Assembly: GCA_002104945.1 (NCBI GenBank)
Contig: MCFH01000002.1
Span: 1,145,001 to 1,209,000, forward strand
From: Piromyces finnis
Lineage: Eukaryota > Neocallimastigomycota > Neocallimastigomycetes > Neocallimastigales > Neocallimastigaceae
Reading direction: 5' to 3'
Length of the DNA stretch: 64,000 bases
The notes below the pieces were generated by a model. It was not told the origin of the DNA. It made no database searches and worked only from the letters and a program-made list of their open reading frames with translations. This document shows positions 61,157-64,000 of the stretch, piece after piece. Position numbers and translations under genes: made by a program. Numbering within the stretch: the first letter of the stretch is position 1; each line of letters begins with the position of its first letter.

Positions 61157-64000
61157 CCCTCTTGGGAACGTGCCTTCATTTATTTAATAAATGTAGTTTC
61201 TCAAGGGGGTCTACTCATGCTCATGGTACTGAGAGAGTAGAAAAAATTAAATCCAAGCATTGCGCAATGGATGCTTGGTTAGTCTTTAAGGGAAAATTAT
61301 TAGGACTAAGCTCATGGTACTGAGCGATTAAAAAACATTTTATTCATCGAATTTAAGTATTTGATGAATAAGTTGAATGTTTGATACTCAGGTAAGTTTG
61401 TATAGTATTTAATTAGAAGAGTAATACATTTTGTTGCTGTATTTTTTTCTTTATTCATGTATTCATGTAGTACTACTCTTCTCTTGTAAGAATCCAATGT
61501 AGTCAACTTTAGCATTTGCATTGTATTTTTATATTCATGTGGCTATTGTTGTATTGTTTCTTGTAAGAGACTGATTCACTCTACATCATGTAAAAATACT
61601 ATTCACAAGCTTTCTGGTGTCGACATTCTTGATTCAAATTTTTTACCAATTTAAATATTTAATGAAAAGTAAAGTCAAACAATTTTAGTGTCAAAAAGCG
61701 AATCGAATTTACTAACAACAAACCAAAACTAGAATTTTTAAAGAAAATTTACAACTAGAATTCAAAAAAAAGAAACTTTAAACAAAGCATCGTAACAATT
61801 TTTGTTCTATCCAGTACTTTTAAGAAGAGAGAGAGAGACAGATTTTTTTCCATATACGTTATATTTGTAATTTTTATTAGTATTTATTTTATATTCAATA
61901 TTTTTTAATTAGAATTTATTATCATGTCAGTCCTTTATATTAAAGATAAGAATTATATCAGACGTGGTACCCGGTCTTATGGTATCCCCTTAGATGATAT
62001 TCGCTCCTTCTTTATCCGTGGTATTCGATCATGGTCAGTAAATATGCTATGGGAAAAACTCGAGGTTATTCTAGAAGATAAATTTAATTCAGTTATTAGT
62101 GTTAAATATTTTCAAACTTTCAATGATCACTTTTTCTTAGTCAAGGTTCATGGTTCATCAAAAGATTGTATTAAAATATTACACATGTTAAAGAAGAAAC
62201 TTTCAGTTACCTCAATTTCCTTTTCAGCTCGTAGTAGAAGGAATCACAAATACACTTTTTCCACTCTCAAACGTAAAATTTTAGTTTCTAATAAACATCA
62301 TCATTCTATTCAACAATCATTTCAACAATCAGTTCAACAATCTCATCAACAATCCGATCTTCAACAAGATCTTCAACAAGATCTTCAACAAGTTTCCCAT
62401 CATGAAAATATTCCAGATCTACAGCAAACACAATTTCAATCTCAACATTCAACAATTAATTCTTATAGTTCTATCAACTCTGATAACAGTTCAATAGTTG
62501 ATAGTTCTTCAGTTTCACAGCCATCTAGTAATAGTTCTACTTATTCCTCTGATGCATCATCCATTAATAACGATGACTTTAATAATAATAATAATAGCAA
62601 CGATTCTTCCTCATCCAACAAGCCTGATAACTTTTCTTTTTGTCTTAGTTGGAACACCAATGGGTGGAATCACGAAAAGAGAGATAGTATTAGCTATTTC
62701 ACAGCTATTTTCAAACCATTATTTTTATGTTTCCAAGAAACTGGTAATGGTTCTGGATCGAATACAGATTATCCTTGTCGTGTTACTTTGCGAAACTATA
62801 GACACTTTTTCAAGAAAGCTGACGAATCAGTTCCGGGAATGAGAGGTTTATATTTAGGTTTTCACAATTCGTGTCAAGCTTCACTTGAAAACTTTTCTGG
62901 AAAGTATATTATTTCTATTTATACTTTTAGTCTTTGGAATAGATTCAAATGCTCGATTGGAAATGTTTATATGCCTCATAGTCATCACAACATCTATGTT
63001 GATCATGCAAAGTTAGAAGTTCGCTTGTGGTTACAAACTCATTCATCCCATCCATCGATTCTTGTTGGTGATTTTAATATGTCTAAAGTAAAATTATCCA
63101 ACTGGTTATCAACTAATGGATTAGGAGATTGGGAAATTCTTCCGCTTAGAGGGTCTACTATCTCTTGGACTCGAGGTGATCAATCTTCCGACATTGACCA
63201 TGCTCTTATCAATTCGAAGATGAAAGATCTTATTCACTCAGGATCATTTATAAATAATTTTTATCCTGTATCAGACCATAAGCCACTTCTTATTAATGGT
63301 AAAATTATTCCTATGGAAGATTTTTCTAATGACTTTAATGTTCCTAAGAAAATTCTGAAATGGAATAGATTAAAATGTATTGAGGAAAAGGAATCTATTC
63401 TTAGTCATAATAAATTCCAAATTCTTTCAGCAAAATTCAACGATCCTAATGTTTCTACAGATGAACTTTCCAAAGAGTTTACTTCAACTGCTTTTTCAAT
63501 TGCAGACGAGCTCAGTATTACCTCAGCAAATAATGTTATAAAGTCTTCATTTCATATTTCACAACAAATTTTTAATCTTCAAAAAATCAAAATGAAGTTG
63601 TATAAGAGATTTAAAAAAGAAAGAATTTATGATATAGATGAATTTATTAAAAGAATTAAAATCTACCGTAAGCTCATTGATTACATCCACAAAAGATGTA
63701 ATGAATTTAGGAAACAAGAATATCTTCATTGGATTAAAACAGGATGTGAGTATATGAAGAGTCATAATCCTAAGAAGGCCTGGAAATGGATCAAGAAAAC
63801 TGCAAAAATTGGAAAAGATTCTTTCTTTATTGCTCAACCAATTAAAAATAAAAATGGAGAATTAGTTGTTGCTACAGAAGAACAACTAGATGTGTGGCAT
63901 GATCATTTCGAAAATCTTGCATCAGATCCAAGTGGTGTAAGTCTTGATTTGGAGCATTGGTATGAAGAACCAATGAATAAACGTTTTTCACTTCCTATGC
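61157..64000 (+). mobile_element. Non-LTR retrotransposon, copy 2 (5' part, cut by window edge)
   Basis: Same 5' end as copy 1 (CCCTCTTGGG) and the same orientation. It has one 5' module (61157-61278) instead of three, then the same leader and ORF. Sequence is near-identical to copy 1 throughout, with scattered substitutions, a few single-base indels in the leader and a 24-nt in-frame deletion in the Gln-rich spacer. The right end and its target-site duplication lie outside the window. Confidence 0.95.
61924..64000 (+). CDS. Retrotransposon polyprotein, copy 2 (3' end outside window)
   Basis: Begins MSVLYIKDKNYIRRGTRSYG, as in copy 1. I infer that the frame stays open to the window edge, covering about 692 codons: the N-terminal domain, Gln-rich spacer, endonuclease and the region up to the start of the reverse transcriptase. 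The offset to copy 1 is constant at 24 nt after the Gln-rich deletion, which argues against frameshifts. Whether the RT half is intact cannot be seen. Confidence 0.88.
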   Translation, partial: MSVLYIKDKNYIRRGTRSYGIPLDDIRSFFIRGIRSWSVNMLWEKLEVILEDKFNSVISVKYFQTFNDHFFLVKVHGSSKDCIKILHMLKKKLSVTSISFSARSRRNHKYTFSTLKRKILVSNKHHHSIQQSFQQSVQQSHQQSDLQQDLQQDLQQVSHHENIPDLQQTQFQSQHSTINSYSSINSDNSSIVDSSSVSQPSSNSSTYSSDASSINNDDFNNNNNSNDSSSSNKPDNFSFCLSWNTNGWNHEKRDSISYFTAIFKPLFLCFQETGNGSGSNTDYPCRVTLRNYRHFFKKADESVPGMRGLYLGFHNSCQASLENFSGKYIISIYTFSLWNRFKCSIGNVYMPHSHHNIYVDHAKLEVRLWLQTHSSHPSILVGDFNMSKVKLSNWLSTNGLGDWEILPLRGSTISWTRGDQSSDIDHALINSKMKDLIHSGSFINNFYPVSDHKPLLINGKIIPMEDFSNDFNVPKKILKWNRLKCIEEKESILSHNKFQILSAKFNDPNVSTDELSKEFTSTAFSIADELSITSANNVIKSSFHISQQIFNLQKIKMKLYKRFKKERIYDIDEFIKRIKIYRKLIDYIHKRCNEFRKQEYLHWIKTGCEYMKSHNPKKAWKWIKKTAKIGKDSFFIAQPIKNKNGELVVATEEQLDVWHDHFENLASDPSGVSLDLEHWYEEPMNKRFSLPM

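Overview
The window looks like nuclear DNA of a dictyostelid social amoeba, Dictyostelium discoideum or a close relative. It is extremely AT-rich, especially between genes. Genes have short AT-rich GT..AG introns, long (ATT)n tracts encode poly-asparagine inside proteins, and poly-A/T runs are everywhere. The species cannot be fixed from sequence reading alone. No rRNA, tRNA or CRISPR was found.

Layout, left to right. Minus strand: a PRPF39-like U1 snRNP protein (407-3896), succinate dehydrogenase iron-sulfur subunit (4879-6202) and SART1/Snu66 (6922-10375). SART1 is divergent from HUS1 (plus, 11120-12572), and the 743-bp space between them carries a perfect 20-bp inverted repeat. HUS1 is convergent with a Myb-repeat SNAPC4-like protein (minus, 12693-16860). 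Plus strand: PDK1-type kinase (18122-20366), NECAP-type endocytic adaptor (21234-23304) and PEX11 (24456-26166). A full-length non-LTR retrotransposon (26428-32271) follows, with tandem 5' modules, one 1515-residue ORF, a poly-A tail and a 12-bp target-site duplication. Next come a possible element relic (32380-32830), cytosolic-type aspartate aminotransferase (minus, 34230-36033), an intronless macro-domain protein (plus, 38107-38565), a ZNF830-like zinc-finger protein (plus, 40569-41886), Integrator subunit 7 (minus, 42416-47400) divergent from an MTC6-like membrane protein (plus, 47946-49893), a methylthioribose-1-phosphate isomerase homologue that has lost its catalytic residues and gained an acidic insert (plus, 51356-54884), a 4.1-kb gene-free stretch, a cytosolic 5'-nucleotidase III (plus, 59010-59966), and the 5' part of a second retrotransposon copy running off the right edge (61157-64000).

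There are no operons; each gene appears to be its own unit. Several encode parts of the RNA-processing machinery: PRPF39, SART1, ZNF830, SNAPC4 and INTS7. The observations most worth following are the apparent MtnA pseudoenzyme with its 7-nt microexon, the single-ORF retrotransposon with variable 5' module number and no tRNA gene next to it in the window, the hairpin upstream of HUS1, and the phage-like macro-domain gene.
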